Notes: generated by a model not told the origin, from the sequence alone. A stretch of 64,000 bases of DNA from Gracilariopsis chorda (GCA_003194525.1 NBIV01000150.1:120678-184677), one strand, 5' to 3'. Positions 45,675-57,351 are shown, numbered from the stretch's first letter. Numbers and translations are program-made.

Positions 45675-47345
45675 TCATAGAGCCGAATGCCAGATGTTTA
45701 TCTTGGAGTCCGCACTGCATGACGCCAAAATTGGTTCACACGGGTGAAAGTCAACAGAATAAGCTATGTCTTTGTGCCCGATCAGAGTTTGTACCAATGT
45801 CCCGGTGCCCGCACTACCACCAACATCAAACACGTAGACGTTTCCATCTGCACTGCCCGAAGCCAAGACCAGAGAGCTTTCAATGGCATCACCAATGGAT
45901 GTAGTCTCAGGAGTGTTCGCCATAAGTTCAGTATCTTGGTGCTCTTCGTCATCTTCGTTTGAGCTGCTAATGGAATAACAGTCATCTTCCTCATCCCAGG
46001 AGGCATTTTGATCGCCTCCATCCCTAACCATATCTGTACTTGGTGATCTCTCAGAGGACCTCTCTGAAACACTGCGGTTCCTTTTCTTGCGCATAGGCTT
46101 ACGCGCCAGACGACTTGGATGATAATCATCGCCCATGAAAAAGCTCGACTTAATCGGCCAGTGACGGTTGTGCACACTGCGTAACGCGTGCAAGGGACGC
46201 AGCACTGGTTTCTCACCTTTAAAGAGAGATTGGCCCCGATCATAAACCCTAAGGAATGCATCATAAGAATTAACTGCCATGAGACGACCGAAGTCCTCAC
46301 CAGCGGTCGGTGGACAAGTGTGAACATGAGTAATGGGATGATGATTCTCGTCGTTAAAGGCAGTGTCAAGCAATGCTGCGTCTCTCTTTTCAACACCGCC
46401 CTGATCTTTGGATTCAACCATTCGTAAGTCCCATGACTTAATTGCTCCTCCGTGATCTCCAGTAATGAATCGGTTTCCGTCGAGAGTGACGTGGATGGTG
46501 TTGACCACACTTTCGTTGGCGACCAGAGTAAGAGGATCAGTGACGGGCCGAGTCGGAGCTCGACGATCGATAAGATGCACTGCGTTCTTAGAAGTCGCGA
46601 AGAATACGAGATTGTCATTAGCTGGGGAAACACTTACCGCGTTGACCAGTCCACTACAACTGTATCGCGTCACAGCGTTCTGGCCTCCCGAGTCAACATC
46701 CCACTCTGCAACGGTGTGATCAAGTGAGCCAGTCATTATACGAGCCGAGTCGAACGTCCATTCCACAGCAACTATTGGAGCTCGATGAGCATCCGAAATG
46801 GATACGCACGGCTCGTATGTGCTGCTGTCCAGGAAGCGATCAACGGACCATACGCAGATGCTCTTATCGAATGATACCGAGGCGAGGCGCTGGCCGTTTC
46901 CCGAGAATTGAATGGCATAAATCGCAGCATTGTGTCCTATCAATTCGGCACGTTTCCGGAAAGGCGTGTAGTTGGGATTAGCACTCGAGATAATGCCGGT
47001 GCTAGATTGAAGACCAAGCAATGAGCGCTCTGTGTTTCCAGAGCGCCTGTACGCGGATCCTTTACCTGAGAATGATGAAAGGTGTTCTGCTGAAGTGGTT
47101 GGAAGCTTTCTAAGAGCTTGAACGACATCAAATGGCAAACGATTTGTAGCTGTTGAACCAGGTGGGAGGATTGATAATTCGAAAAGGGACTTGATCAGAA
47201 CAGTGTTACGGTTCTCTAATTCATGGATACGCTCTTGAAGCTGAGCCTTCTCGCGCGTGGAAATCTCCAGTTGTTTCTTGTAAAATGCCTCTCCTCTTCC
47301 AGTCTCCAAAGGCGGAGTTGCATTAGATGATAGATTTCGTTCCAT
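45675..47345 (-). CDS. WD40 repeat protein with N-terminal coiled coil
   Basis: A single 556-codon frame. Residues about 20-58 form a coiled coil (YKKQLEISTREKAQLQERIHE...). From about residue 130, WD40 repeats appear: LIGHNAAIYAIQFSGNG...ASVSFDKSICVWSVD, DAHRAPIVAVEW...GSLDHTVAEWDV, then GDHGGAIKSWDL, and the final LIGHKDIAYSVDF...CSADSKINIWHSAL. A Ser/Arg and Asp/Glu-rich insert (about residues 395-480) interrupts the propeller. It should act as a protein-binding scaffold, but I cannot assign an ortholog. The gene is intronless and divergent to the E2 gene, 631 bp apart. Confidence 0.85.
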   Translation of the reverse strand: MERNLSSNATPPLETGRGEAFYKKQLEISTREKAQLQERIHELENRNTVLIKSLFELSILPPGSTATNRLPFDVVQALRKLPTTSAEHLSSFSGKGSAYRRSGNTERSLLGLQSSTGIISSANPNYTPFRKRAELIGHNAAIYAIQFSGNGQRLASVSFDKSICVWSVDRFLDSSTYEPCVSISDAHRAPIVAVEWTFDSARIMTGSLDHTVAEWDVDSGGQNAVTRYSCSGLVNAVSVSPANDNLVFFATSKNAVHLIDRRAPTRPVTDPLTLVANESVVNTIHVTLDGNRFITGDHGGAIKSWDLRMVESKDQGGVEKRDAALLDTAFNDENHHPITHVHTCPPTAGEDFGRLMAVNSYDAFLRVYDRGQSLFKGEKPVLRPLHALRSVHNRHWPIKSSFFMGDDYHPSRLARKPMRKKRNRSVSERSSERSPSTDMVRDGGDQNASWDEEDDCYSISSSNEDDEEHQDTELMANTPETTSIGDAIESSLVLASGSADGNVYVFDVGGSAGTGTLVQTLIGHKDIAYSVDFHPCEPILASCSADSKINIWHSAL

Positions 47346-47976
47346 GGCCGCATCGGGCCGAAATAAAAGCGTTCAAATGGACAGAAAAACGTTTGTAATC
47401 TAGTGATGAGCTCAGCGTAGTAAGCGAAGTGGATTCGTAAATCACTCAGGTCAAAGTGACTTAGTTCCGCAAGACAGGCTTATAACGTAATGCTTTGAGC
47501 TTGTCAGTGTTACGGCTCGGTCCAAGGTCAGCTATCGGAGTGCGTCTAGAGTGGATCTGAATCAGCGATTTGGGTGAGCAGTCAAAAGACGAGTTCGTGA
47601 AGTGAATGAAAGACAAACGTTGAAGATGAACAGGTTGAGGTACAACTTATGTGGAATGAAACAGGCGTAATCAGCGGCACGTGACATTACTACAGTCCTA
47701 TGAAGGTACTGTTGTTCATATTAGCAGGTTTACACGTGTACAGCTGTTCACGGTCTGCGTCCTTTTTTGGTGAAAGAACGACGCAGGACGAAGCAGGGGC
47801 CCAAGCACAGGCTGCCAAGTGGCGTGCCCAATTCGCAATCTCACCTGAGCTCTTTGTTCTATCTTCATGAGGAGCACGATCCGTTTACATCGCAAACCGA
47901 ACTTGTATCGCTCCACACTTTGTACAGTTTGCTCCTTGACATATTTCTCCGAGCTGTCTATCAAGTTTGCCGTAAG
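47346..47976. promoter_or_regulatory. Divergent promoter region, WD40 and plastid E2
   Basis: The 631 bp between the two start codons should contain both promoters. The frame upstream of the E2 ATG stays open back to about 47767 but lacks another in-frame ATG, so it is taken as leader. No clear TATA box was found. Confidence 0.45.
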
Positions 47977-50040
47977 ATGACCGTCTCATCTCCTCAATCC
48001 CGAGTTTCTCGCCCTACCTGCTTTTTGATCTCCAGCTTCCAAAGCCCCAAATTCATATCCAATCCTTCGACCCAGCATTCTTCTTTCGTTACTCCGATCT
48101 CAACAAGGAAGCTACGCTACGCTCGGCCCTCGCGTTTTTTTCGTTCGCGCATCGTGTGCTCTCAGCAAGTTGGCACCAAGCAACATGAAATCTTTATGCC
48201 GGCGCTAAGCTCCACGATGACCGAAGGTCGCATCGTACAATGGCTCAAACAACCAGGCGACAGAGTCGAAGTTGGCGAATCCGTAATGGTTGTGGAAAGC
48301 GATAAAGCTGATATGGATGTCGAATCATTTGAGGCCGGATACTTGGCACTTATTCAAGTGGAAGAGGGTGAATCCGCCGATGTCGGTGCTACCGTTGGGA
48401 TCATCGTTGAGAGTAAAGATGATATATCGAAGGTGGGCACATCGGCGCCCGCACCAGCCGCAACGAAAGCTCCTGCAAGCTCCTCTCAGGCTCAGGCCCC
48501 GACTCCGGCCCCACCAACCCCTGAAGCCCCCAAAACTGCAGCTTCTTCCGCTGCACCCCCCAAGCCGAAGCTTGCCGAAATTTTCATGCCGGCATTGAGC
48601 TCGACTATGACTGAAGGAAAAATAGTAGAATGGGCGAAAGGCGAAGGCGACAAGGTTGAAGTGGGAGACATGGTTATGGTCGTTGAGAGTGATAAGGCTG
48701 ATATGGATGTAGAATCCTTTGAGGAAGGTTATATTGCTCATATATCCGTCGATGCTGGCCAGTCATGTGTTGTTGGCGAACCTGTGGCCTTTCTGGCAAA
48801 GACAGAGGCAGAGATTCCCCTCGTTAAAGCCTGGGCTACTTCAACCTCAGCTGGTGCAAGTACCGAGAAGGCCACCACTTCAGAACCGTCCACTTCCGCT
48901 ACGACAGCAGCAGCAGCAGAAGCACAAGCCGCACCCCCGGTTACTACCACATCAACACCGGCCTCAATGCCGGTTGTGAATGAAGGCCGTATCATCGCAT
49001 CCCCGCTGGCAAAGGCTACGGCAAAGAAAGAAGGAATTGACTTGAAGTACGTTAAGGGAACAGGGCCCAGCGGTCGAATTGTCGAAACTGACGTACTGAA
49101 AGCCAAAGAAGCCCAACCTGTTCAACCCTATACGCCGCCAGTGGGGAAGATTATTGCCACCCCGGACGCAAAGAAGGTAGCGAAGAAAGAGAAGATTGAT
49201 CTGGCTGCTGTGAAAGGCACCGGGAACTTTGGTCGTATTACAGCAGAAGATGTTCTCAGAGCTGCCGGAAAGGCTCCCGTGGAAGTGGGGAAGGCACCTG
49301 CGACCAAGAGCAGCCCTGCGAAACCTGCAGCTGCTCCGGAACCATCAAAGACTACAACGGAGATCCCAGCTGGGGCGGTAGCAATGAACGCGATGCAGAA
49401 GGCCGTTGCGCAAAACATGACTGCATCTCTGACTACCCCAGTGTTCCGATTAACGTACACTATTAAGACAAGAGCGTTGGACGAGTTGTACGCAAAGCTT
49501 AAACCGAAGGGTGTCACTTTGTCCGCTCTCTTGGCTAAGGCTGTAGCTATAGCCCTTTCTAGACATCCCATCATGAATGCGCTTTACTCCGAAGACACGA
49601 TTGTTTATCGTTCAGAGGTCAATGTTGCAATGGCGGTCGCGCTCAAGGACGGAGGACTCATAACGCCCACTCTGATGAACGCCGATAAAACTGATCTGTA
49701 CACCCTGTCCCGCAATTGGAAGGATATGATACAACGAGCCATGGACAAAAAGTTAACGCCCAAAGAATACAGCGGCGGAGCATTCATTATTAGCAATCTG
49801 GGTATGTTTGGGGTTGATCAGTTTGATGCAATTCTGCCTCCTGGGGTCCCGGGTATTCTAGCTGTTGGAGCGTCGAAACCTGTCGTCGGCTTGCAAGAGA
49901 ACGGGCTGGTTGGGGTGCACAAAGAAATGAAAGTAACAATGACTGCAGACCACCGCATCATTTACGGAGCGGATGGTGCAGAGTTCCTGAAAGAGCTGAC
50001 TAATATAATAGAAAATGAAACAACAGAACTAGTAATGTAA
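47977..50040 (+). CDS. Plastid pyruvate dehydrogenase E2 (dihydrolipoyl acetyltransferase)
   Basis: This is the core of the pyruvate dehydrogenase complex, moving acetyl groups from the E1 product to CoA; the plastid form feeds fatty-acid synthesis. The first in-frame ATG at 47977 gives 687 residues. A Ser/Arg/Phe-rich transit-like N-terminus spans about 1-65. Lipoyl domain 1 starts near 71 (Lys110 in ESDKADMDVES) and domain 2 near 201 (Lys240). Two E3-binding motifs follow, near 338 (IIASPLAKATAKKEGIDL) and 391 (IIATPDAKKVAKKEKIDL). The catalytic domain runs from about 466 to the end, with DHRIIYGAD (His659). Sequence such as SNLGMFGVDQFDAILPPG matches plant plastid E2. It is intronless. Confidence 0.93.
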   Translation: MTVSSPQSRVSRPTCFLISSFQSPKFISNPSTQHSSFVTPISTRKLRYARPSRFFRSRIVCSQQVGTKQHEIFMPALSSTMTEGRIVQWLKQPGDRVEVGESVMVVESDKADMDVESFEAGYLALIQVEEGESADVGATVGIIVESKDDISKVGTSAPAPAATKAPASSSQAQAPTPAPPTPEAPKTAASSAAPPKPKLAEIFMPALSSTMTEGKIVEWAKGEGDKVEVGDMVMVVESDKADMDVESFEEGYIAHISVDAGQSCVVGEPVAFLAKTEAEIPLVKAWATSTSAGASTEKATTSEPSTSATTAAAAEAQAAPPVTTTSTPASMPVVNEGRIIASPLAKATAKKEGIDLKYVKGTGPSGRIVETDVLKAKEAQPVQPYTPPVGKIIATPDAKKVAKKEKIDLAAVKGTGNFGRITAEDVLRAAGKAPVEVGKAPATKSSPAKPAAAPEPSKTTTEIPAGAVAMNAMQKAVAQNMTASLTTPVFRLTYTIKTRALDELYAKLKPKGVTLSALLAKAVAIALSRHPIMNALYSEDTIVYRSEVNVAMAVALKDGGLITPTLMNADKTDLYTLSRNWKDMIQRAMDKKLTPKEYSGGAFIISNLGMFGVDQFDAILPPGVPGILAVGASKPVVGLQENGLVGVHKEMKVTMTADHRIIYGADGAEFLKELTNIIENETTELVM

Positions 50041-50756
50041 GCGGAAGGGCTTCCATTTTCAATTCTGATGAACAAGAATAATGTTCTCGTCGGGATTTAA
50101 ACAGCCTTTCCATCTCTTATCATATCTTCGAGATGTTTAGATGTGGCGACGCGGGAAGCTTTGGTATAGTTGCATGCGAGAACAAACCGAGGTCTGTTTC
50201 CAGTAAGATTTCCTTGTGACTGAACAAGCGCTGTGCAGCAGTTTGATGCCATCAATCGAAGCATGAATAGAAAGAATCTCACTGACGGCTTCGACAAAGC
50301 CAAAACGAGTCGACGGTCGTCTCGAAGACTAGGGTATTCTTCTCTCCCCTATGACGCAGTTGGCGGTGGTACGTACTAGAGATCAGCATTCCGATCCTCT
50401 TTAGCAGATCAACGTCGGTCATTCGGGTAGATGTAGCTTCTACTCTTCGTGAAAAACAAACGATACATGGGCTGTTTTGATGACTTTCCCTTCCAAATTC
50501 TAAGGGGCTGCGCTAGTCCAGCTCATTACTTGAAGAGCTGCAAGCATGGCCGATGTAACATCTCTCTCAAACTTATTCCGTTGAGAACCGTATTAGTGCA
50601 GCAAAAGAATTACGGGTAACTGCTATCCCTATAACCCTAGTGCATTGTATCCCCGGTATGATCGGGAAAGGTAATCTATGGACAGCGTGGTAATCACGGA
50701 CGGCTTTTTTTAAAATTGTGCGGACTTGTTTACAGAAAGGATGATAGAGTCAAAGC
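50041..50756. other. Spacer after E2
   Basis: A minus-strand frame of 68 codons (50097-50303) is balanced but matches nothing I know. No other signal up to the MITE. Confidence 0.45.
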
Positions 50757-50759
50757 TTA

Positions 50760-51329
50760 GAGCAAGTCTACCAGTGCTCTATGTTATAGACACTTGTTTT
50801 GAAAATAACATTCAATTTAGCATCCCAAATAATGTGCAAGTCTACCAGTAAAGTGCGATATGCTTGACTACGAGTACGAGTCATTTGCAATACAAGAAAC
50901 GCTAGCCCATCAATTCAGCACTCAACCAAGCGCCTTGTATGAGGTACAAAGAATCACAGCCAACATGTTCAAACGACGCCGTTCGATCGCCTCGCCTCTG
51001 CTCGATCGCTCCCGCCACTGAAGTTACAAGATTTCTAGTTGTGAACAGATAGAGGTTGTAGCAGAAAATGCTTTTCGTTGGCGCGAATATTTGTTTCCGG
51101 CTCATTCTACCCGCCAGAAATCTGTTTGGTATAGAACTAGTGCTCTGATAGGTCAATGAAGTCCTTAAAACCCATTAAATATTTTCCTCGTACTGGAACG
51201 AAAAAAGAAATCACAAGGCGGATATGGCAACGAGAAATAGCAATAAGAACACTAGTAGGGATGCTAAAATCGCCTAGGGTGCGATATTTTAAGATTTTTT
51301 GGAGATATAGTTCTCTGCTAGACTTGCTC
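50760..51329. mobile_element. Harbinger-type MITE (570 bp)
   Basis: The ends read inward GAGCAAGTCTACCAGTG and GAGCAAGTCTAGCAGAG, an 11 bp perfect inverted repeat extended with mismatches, flanked by TTA at 50757-50759 and 51330-51332. GAGCA and TTA are shared with the autonomous Harbinger elements of this window. It has no coding capacity. A second copy of its left end (CAAGTCTACCAGT) lies at about 50838. Confidence 0.8.
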
Positions 51330-51332
51330 TTA

Positions 51333-51389
51333 GAGGAAGTCTAAAAGAGAGCTATATCCTAAAAAACCAAATATATCGCCTCAGAGGCG
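51333..51389. repeat. Second inverted end abutting the MITE
   Basis: After the TTA, GAGGAAGTCTAAAAGAGAGC and the following bases (to about 51389) are an imperfect inverse of the last 55 bp of the MITE. The two together form a hairpin of about 119 bases centred on TTA (51271-51389). It looks like the end of a neighbouring related element sharing the same target triplet. Confidence 0.6.
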
Positions 51390-51733
51390 CGGTTGAAATC
51401 CCCTGCCAGCGTTCCTTTCAAGTAGGAAGGAAAAGTGTGAAGTAAACAGAAAGAAGAGGAGGATGAAGTGGACAAAGAGCAAACGTCGGAAAAGATGAAA
51501 AAGTGCCCCTTTACTTACCGTGCTTGCGGATCATTCCAGCAGCACGGCGCTCACTCTCACGGATGAGCTTCTGTATGAGCTTACGGACTTCCTCTATCAA
51601 GCAGATGATGAAGCAAATGAAAAACAAGACAATGAAAATAAGGTCCTAAAATTGAGGGCTTTAGACGGCATAGATTGGGACGCCGTTATGGCTGAAAGTG
51701 TCGAGACTTAGAGCGGCAAAAAAGATCAAATAT
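51390..51733. other. Spacer with a small acidic frame
   Basis: A 63-codon frame without ATG (51520-51711) is acidic (LTDELLYELTDFLYQADDEA) and ends 22 bp before the solo LTR. It could be an exon or transposon remnant; no homology is recognised. Confidence 0.35.
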
Positions 51734-52800
51734 TGTCTGTCGCGAAATTGGTAGAATATTCCGGCACTGCTGGAACACACGTGTAGAGTGCTCCAGCAGT
51801 CTCTGAAGCATTGTAAGCTTCGCTGGTCCAGCATTACCACTGTATTTTGGTGATGCAGTCGCCAGTTGCTAAAGTACTATTGGTTAGTGTGCAGCTCCAG
51901 AGGCTTCTGGAAGCCAATGGGGTAACCTAGACGAACACATGAGTAAGTAGAAAGTAGTAATGCGTTTCTGTGTTGTTTTGCATGCTTTTTGTCTCTATAA
52001 GAGGGCGAGTTGAGTCCCGAACTTCGGTCTGGACTCATCTCAAGGAGAACCACATCTCAAAGTCCTCACCCCCGCAACTATCTCAACTATTACTATCAAC
52101 CATCAACTCTCAACCGCACTTAGTGAGGCGCTTGCCGCTTTGTGCATACTTGGGGTGGGGCATTACCGTCGCTGAGACCGTTTGAAGCGCCCTTGGCGTA
52201 AACGGGAGACGGGTAGTGTGTACCAAAGGAGCTTATGTCGTCTGTGAGCCCCCACCGGAGCTTTGCTCGGATAACGGTGACGGTCGAAAGACCTGGTTGT
52301 TTCTGGACGGAGGTGCTTGACGGGAAGCTGTCCGCAGGCGACGTTCCGTGCAACCTCTCCTGCAAAGGGCCAGATTGGGTATAGAGTGAAAACATATCCC
52401 GCTGTTAGTAGCTCTCCTTTGGAAGCCCTGTAAGGATTGTACGCACCTGCTTCTGGTTGGTGCAGAAGCAGGTAGGCTGCAGAAATCACTTCATGTCCGG
52501 AGTGTCTTACCGGAAGCCGGGGGTCTGACTCCTAGTGACCCTTGAAATAATTCTTGGGTTGTGCGCCCTTTCAAGAAGTTTCAAAAACTTTCTTTTTGGA
52601 TTGAGCCTTGTGCTCTCCTTTTGTATTTTTTGTTATCGTTGCAGGTTGAGTCCTTTTGGTCCCTGCATTGGTTGTTCGTTTGATCTTTTATTCGTGTCAT
52701 TTCATCTTTTTGGGGCTTCGAGCTACGAGGAATACCCTTTTTAGGCTAATTTTTCATCTATTTTGGCCCCCTGCGTCACCGTCTCGTGATGGCGCCCACA
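51734..52800 (+). repeat. Solo LTR of the Gypsy-1 family
   Basis: 1067 bp, starting TGTCTGTCGC and ending ATGGCGCCCACA like the Gypsy-1 LTRs, with perfect AATAT duplications at 51729-51733 and 52801-52805. It is clearly more diverged from the Gypsy-1 LTRs than they are from each other, so it comes from an older insertion that lost its interior by LTR-LTR recombination. Confidence 0.93.
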
Positions 52801-52805
52801 AATAT

Positions 52806-53299
52806 ATCGGATTATATCCCTAATGCTATTGTTTGAGGATCACCATCGTGAAGCCAATGTTCGGGAGGGCAATAGTTCGGCCATCGGCAAAATTCCAAAA
52901 TTTCGAAGATAAAGAGGCATAGAACATGTTTAGCAGCTTTTATACACGAAGTTTAACCGCAAGATATGCAAAGGAAATTGCACAGCAAGCTTATAAATTT
53001 TAACCACTAGATATCTTTTGGAAGGTCTCAAAAAGACGTTTTGATCACAATAGTGATCAATAACGGCACCTTCTAAAAACCCGCAGAACTAAATATGCAG
53101 TGTATTGAACATTTTGCCACATTTATGAATTAGTCGCAATTAGTTTACTCTCGCCGCTGGTTTTGCCTTAAACGTACGTGAGCTGCAGTGATAGAGCGTG
53201 CAATGTCACGAGCTCACAATTCATCTACCATTCTTTCCAACAGTCGCTTTAACACCTGTCGTTGAACAACTATCTCCTATAACTGCGCCATTGGCACAT
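52806..53299. other. AT-rich spacer
   Basis: No gene or repeat end was seen. Confidence 0.45.
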
Positions 53300-56200
53300 T
53301 TATCTCCATATTAGTCTGCAAAAACTATCTTTCTGCTTTTTCGTCAATAACATCAAAAACTTTTTCAAAGTAGAATTGCAAACAAGACTTTGCGTATTCA
53401 TCAGCTTTAAAACCTTTGCAGAATGCCATAAAATCCAAGAATTCTTTTTCTTATCCTTTTCATATCCTAATACACAACTCAACGTTGCAAATAGAACAGT
53501 AATAGAATAAGCGATGCATTTACTATTTTCTTTGGTGTTTGCCGCATAGCAAGCAAGAACATATTCTTCTGTGCTCCGGAACATGGCCTGTAATACCAAA
53601 TCACACCTTTACACCGTCTGTACTACTTTGAAACAGCATGCGTTTTTTTTTAGCTTCTACTACGGCAATTAGTCTTGCAGGTTCAGTTTTGTGAAGTAGC
53701 TCGTTCTTGGTAAGGAGTTTTTGCCCTTCACTAACCGCCAATGAATCAGTATAGCATGGATGCTCTTTCAACAAATCATAAATAAACTCGGAAGTAGCCT
53801 GAAAATTTTTCGAAACACTTCAAATAGACTAAAACACCTCCAGAGTCCCACACACTTTGCCTTTCGAACATCTGCTCGGCAAAGAAAGCGTTCATGGCAA
53901 TTGGTTTGAGAGTATAGGACGCTATCTTCTGTTCCTACTTAAAATGGGAAGTAGAGCTGCATAGAATCGCCCTCTTCGGCGTGGATTCATCCACTTCCGC
54001 CTTTTTTTAGATTTGAAAGACTGCGCATCATGCTTAAACAATTTTGAACTGCAAAAATGCGCCGTTTATATTGACATGCCTATCGCAATGCGCCAAAAAT
54101 CCAGCCGTGTCGTAATTGTAGAGTGCAGTGGTTTAGAAACAAAAGGCGGCATAACTGCATCATCTTCGTACGCCCAGGCACCAAGAGGTGCAGCTAAAGA
54201 CTTAATAGTCTCATTGCAATTCACTAGTACACATAATCACAACGATTTGTAGAATACCAGTCTTGGCGGCTGCAGCGCAAACAGCACAGATGAGGCCAAG
54301 CACTAACATCTGGTGCAAAATCTGAGCCATGTGCTTTTTGGGAACTTATGTCTGAAACTGAGCATCTCCAGGTTCGCACTGTACCGGTTCTGTCAATAAC
54401 GTGACGCTCTGACCAAGCAATGATGCAGGCTCACGTGTTTTGATTTCAACTGTCGCAAATACAAAAGCATTATCTGAAATATGGACTGGACCTTCATCAG
54501 AAATAACAGCGGAACTGAAACTTTGCTAAATTGCCTTCTTGAAGAGCGCTATGCCGTCCGGAGATCAGGCAAAGTAGAGAGCATCTTTCCGAAACAGAAA
54601 ACAGCCTCGAAAACGTCTTCCACACGTGGAAGGGCACGCAATCTGGCTAGTACTGCATTCTAGTTCGCTGTACCGTGCATATTAGTCTCTGTAGAACTCT
54701 TGGATGAAACCCATCCGTCATACAAAAGCTTAAACCGATTTTCCAAAGCCTTCTCTCGACGCAAACCAACAATCCCAAGCGCAGACTGCGTGGTCTCACT
54801 GCTAAGCATCATCAAGCCAGCTTTAGTGCCCATCAACCTAAGCGGATTGAGTACAAACCAATCTGCGCATCTTCGTCCTACGTTGAAAGGCACACAAGTA
54901 CTTCGAATCACCTGTTCCACATTTGTCTTCAGATCCGAGATTTTCTCTCCTTCAATGCTTCGCCGAGTATAAAGAACTTTGTTAAGCGAATAGTTTGGCT
55001 TGGACACAGCTGCTCATGTGCTCAAGTGTTCGTGTAAGGACTCAGTAACAGTGTACATAAACCCCAGAACTTTCGCAAACTTCTCCGTCCCTGTTCCCGA
55101 ACAGCCAGTGCAGTAATTGTCTTCTGCCCAACAACCAATGAACCCGATGCTCCAACATTCTTCGTCCCGAGAAAAGCCTCCAGCTTTAAGCTGTGGGTTG
55201 TCGACAACAAAACCCCGACTCCTATCTAACTGAACGTTGGAAGCAATGCCTACATCCCCGTTTTCGCTTGCATCCGCAGCTAGGACATTCTCAGTCGCCT
55301 TGCTAATTTCCTGACCTTTCTTGACATAACACATGCCGGGGTACAGGTATTAAGAGGCAAAAAAGGGATGAAAGTGGAGTGCGGGGTCAGGCATTACAAA
55401 TAATGAGCTGAACCCTAATTCAGTCAACAGCTCCCTACAAGACGTCTTGCCATAGCCTCTGCCCGGACTGAATATGCAGTGTCGGTGGCGCCCTTCCCGT
55501 GATTGTCTGCTAGCACCTTAAACAAGCGACGAACCGAATTAAGTTGAGATTCTCTTCGACGTCTACAACGCACGGCGAGCACAATCCTGAACAGTGCATC
55601 AGCCACAGCATCCACAGAGTTCCCCTCCTTCTCCCCGTTCCTCGCGCTCAGGATCTTCACTTGATTGTAATTTGCACTGGTACCGTATAGATAGTGATCT
55701 AAAGTAGCAAGGAAATGAAGCGGAACGAAGATCACTTTCTTCGTGGCTCTAAAAGATAGTTGCTTTAATTCCTGAAGCTGCTGCGTCTGGTCTCGTCGCG
55801 TGTTTCATTTCATCTGCCCATTCTGGCCACGGCCCGTACCGGAAAATGCAAGGATGTTACTCTCAATAAACCAAAATGCTCTCTCGAGAGGGTGTGGAAC
55901 TACCAGACTGTCGGAGTACATAAATGGTCTTGCAAAACCTAAACACAGATGTGTATGACAACGGTAGTACTGCGACGTAGCGGTTGGTTTCAGAAACCAT
56001 GATGGATTCAATGTAAAGGTTCCGCAGCCTGATGAGTTCATTGAGCCACTCTTTCAGCTGTAACAGAACGCGATTAATGAACAAAATAACAAACCCATTC
56101 CTTACCGGTCCAATGTCTGGAATGACGCACTCTATTTTAATCTTTCCAACCGCGGTTTTGCACAACAGTCTTGCATGCTCGTGTACAACCCTCCCAGCGA

Positions 56201-56470
56201 ACGATTGCTCCAGCTTGAAGGAAATACATCGAGAAACACTAAGATTCCATCTTTCACTAGGATTGTCTCGGTTTTCACGAACTGTGCAACCAGCACTCGT
56301 GTCTGGACCCCGTCCTCGTGCTCTGCCACGGCCTCTCCTCCTAGAACGTTCGCGTCCCCTACCCCCTTCTCTCACTGTTGCACGACTAATTTGAGCAAGT
56401 TCAAGCGCATCGTGTCCACGGCTTTGCTCCACCGGCAAAGAACTACCCCTGTTTGTAGATGTGGTCACCG
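53300..56470 (-). pseudogene. Eroded minus-strand coding region, unknown family
   Basis: Several minus-strand frames follow one another with breaks: 56468-55863, with an RG-rich stretch (RGRGRARGRG) followed by VVHEHARLLCKTAVGKIKIE; 55735-55424; 55334-55014; 55007-54660; a frame around 54330-54500 with VFATVEIKTR; and 53599-53300. Order, strand and composition suggest one large ancestral gene or transposon ORF. The EIKT segment resembles the second half of a PD-(D/E)xK nuclease motif, but the partner Asp is not identified, so this is a guess. No terminal repeats were found. Confidence 0.4.
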
Positions 56471-57351
56471 GTACATTTCTGTTATTAGCATCATTAGCAT
56501 TTGTCGGCCGTACCTGTGCGCTGTTTTTCTTGTTTATGACACAAGAACAGTTTCTGCTTCAGAAAAAGGCAGAGTTTTGGAGGGAGCGGTTATGCTGGTC
56601 ATGACTTTTGGGTTTAATAAGCGCTCGGCGCACAAATGCTGTTTAGAGGGGCCAGCAAACACAAATTTTTATCTGCTATACGAACGTTAAGAGGTTCTTA
56701 GAGGAACGCAAAAGCTCGCAAGCGAGGTAGAGAGTGTCGTAAGGGGTGAATACAGTCGGTAAGAAGTTGGACAGAGAGGATGCTGCAACTTAGCAAGAGG
56801 GTGGCGTATTCTCGATGTGGAACTTGCAACTGTCTCTCTAAAGGGAAAATATTTTTTTTTTGAGATCGCTCCAATGAGATGAAAAGGAACCTAGGAGCCA
56901 AAAACTGCGGTGAAATTGGCCCTACTTTGCTCTTCTTATGATCACTATCCTAGTCGCAAGGTCTCTGAAACTCTAAAACCGAAAACAAGTAAGGATAACT
57001 ATACTGATCATTGAAAGCATTAAAGATATCTTATCGCAACATTAGCAAACCAAGAACCTAACCGAAATATCACAACCATTGTTTTACTGTAAAAAGGAAC
57101 AGGTGACATGTAATCAGCATCGACTGCGTATGAATTGATTTGGGGCAACGCGAAAGGCGTGGTTACCACGATGATGCTACTCACAGGAGTGTGACGTGGT
57201 TACCGTGATTGTACTACCGTATATGAGTTGGACCTGTACGAGGTTATGCCAGTGGGATGATTTACTGTGTGAAGTTTCACCTAGGAAGGTAGGAATCTAG
57301 AATGGATTGCAGGATGAGCGGGCGCGTGTGCGCGCGTTCCACAGCACCATG
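56471..57351. other. Spacer, nothing recognised
   Basis: No convincing frame. Hairpin-like words such as CGTGGTTACCACG begin near 57172, foreshadowing the hairpin-rich LTR region to the right. Confidence 0.4.

Noticed and set aside
45782-46633. 283-codon minus-strand frame within the WD40 gene
   Set aside because: Alternative frame of the same strand; it lacks WD40 motifs and has shadow-type composition.
46465-46727. Plus-strand frames across the WD40 gene
   Set aside because: Antisense shadows of a clearly coding minus-strand gene.
47767-47976. N-terminal extension of plastid E2 to a TTG
   Set aside because: No ATG occurs there; the first ATG at 47977 begins a credible transit peptide.
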